From positions 14,943,453 to 15,007,452 of the forward strand of contig NC_064044.1 in NCBI RefSeq assembly GCF_932526225.1: 64,000 nucleotides of DNA, in the 5' to 3' direction. The position numbers and the translations under genes were made by a program. Source of the DNA: Nematostella vectensis (lineage: Eukaryota > Cnidaria > Anthozoa > Actiniaria > Edwardsiidae). Each line of letters opens with the position of its first letter. Position 1 is the stretch's first letter. Shown one piece after another: positions 63,825 to 64,000 of this stretch. Below the pieces are notes generated by a model, which was not told the origin of the DNA, searched no databases, and worked only from the letters and a program-made list of their open reading frames with translations.

Positions 63825-64000
63825 TACCTGCTCACCTTAGGAAATGTTTTCTTGCTTATTAACAGCGCGAAAGAATAGTATCATGATACGATGACGTTTT
63901 CTCCATCAATTTATTAAGCTCATATATGTGCCATACTTTACAAACATGTCTGCCGTGTCTTGACTGTGAAAGAGCTCCAGTTAACAAAAATGGTTTAAAA

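Larger units (their letters stand above)
25869..64000 (-). repeat. Tandem tRNA-Glu/tRNA-Phe-like array, right block
   Basis: Continuation of the same array after the LINE, with about 70 monomers. The stretch from about 28 to 48 kb is the most uniform; from 48.5 kb on, monomers are more divergent and include three chimeric units. The window ends just before a further Phe-like copy (the flank at 63,990-64,000 matches the usual flank), so the array continues to the right. Confidence 0.95.

Noticed and set aside
1-64000. CRISPR array
   Set aside because: Regular spacing caught the eye, but the repeating unit is over 500 bp, contains tRNA genes, and the intervals are repeats too, not unique spacers.
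1-64000. tRNA-derived SINE family
   Set aside because: The copies are head-to-tail at fixed spacing, without poly(A) tails or target-site duplications, so they are tandem units and not dispersed retroposons.

Overview
The window is almost entirely one tandem tRNA-gene array, interrupted once by a non-LTR retrotransposon. The monomer is about 535-560 bp and carries two tRNA-type genes, both on the minus strand: a 72-nt tRNA-Glu (anticodon UUC) and a 102-nt tRNA-Phe-like gene (anticodon GAA) with a 29-nt insertion in its T arm. I located 112 tRNA-Glu copies (E1-E112; E1 is cut by the window edge), 111 tRNA-Phe-like copies (F1-F111) and three Phe 5' fragments. The array runs off both ends of the window. 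Ten to a dozen Glu copies look fully canonical by eye (for example E2, E10, E22, E23, E44, E54, E61, E102). Most of the others carry T-stem, acceptor or B-box changes, and several have altered anticodons.

Both genes have intact-looking A and B boxes in many copies, T-run terminators just downstream, and an AT-rich box (TATTTAA, or TTAATAA in one class) at -38 to -32. The spacers (about 178 bp between the two genes of a unit, about 150-250 bp between units) contain no other gene I can recognise.

Region by region: 1-15.4 kb holds diverged monomers with about 1.09, 3.7 and 6.9 kb higher-order repeats. 15.4-22.5 kb holds a 2,725-bp tandem duplication. 22,537-25,868 is a LINE of CR1/L2 type, minus strand, with a 1,041-codon open endonuclease-reverse transcriptase ORF; its 3' tail lies against the 5' end of a tRNA-Glu copy. 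25.9-48.5 kb is the most homogeneous part of the array. 48.5-64 kb is diverged again, with a nearly identical 3,810-bp duplication and three chimeric truncated units.

Organism: a eukaryote, most likely an invertebrate animal. The style of the LINE protein and the AT-rich spacers suggest a cnidarian such as a coral or sea anemone, but that is a low-confidence inference. Apart from the LINE there is no protein-coding gene. The short ORFs that recur with each monomer are translations through the tRNA genes and spacers.
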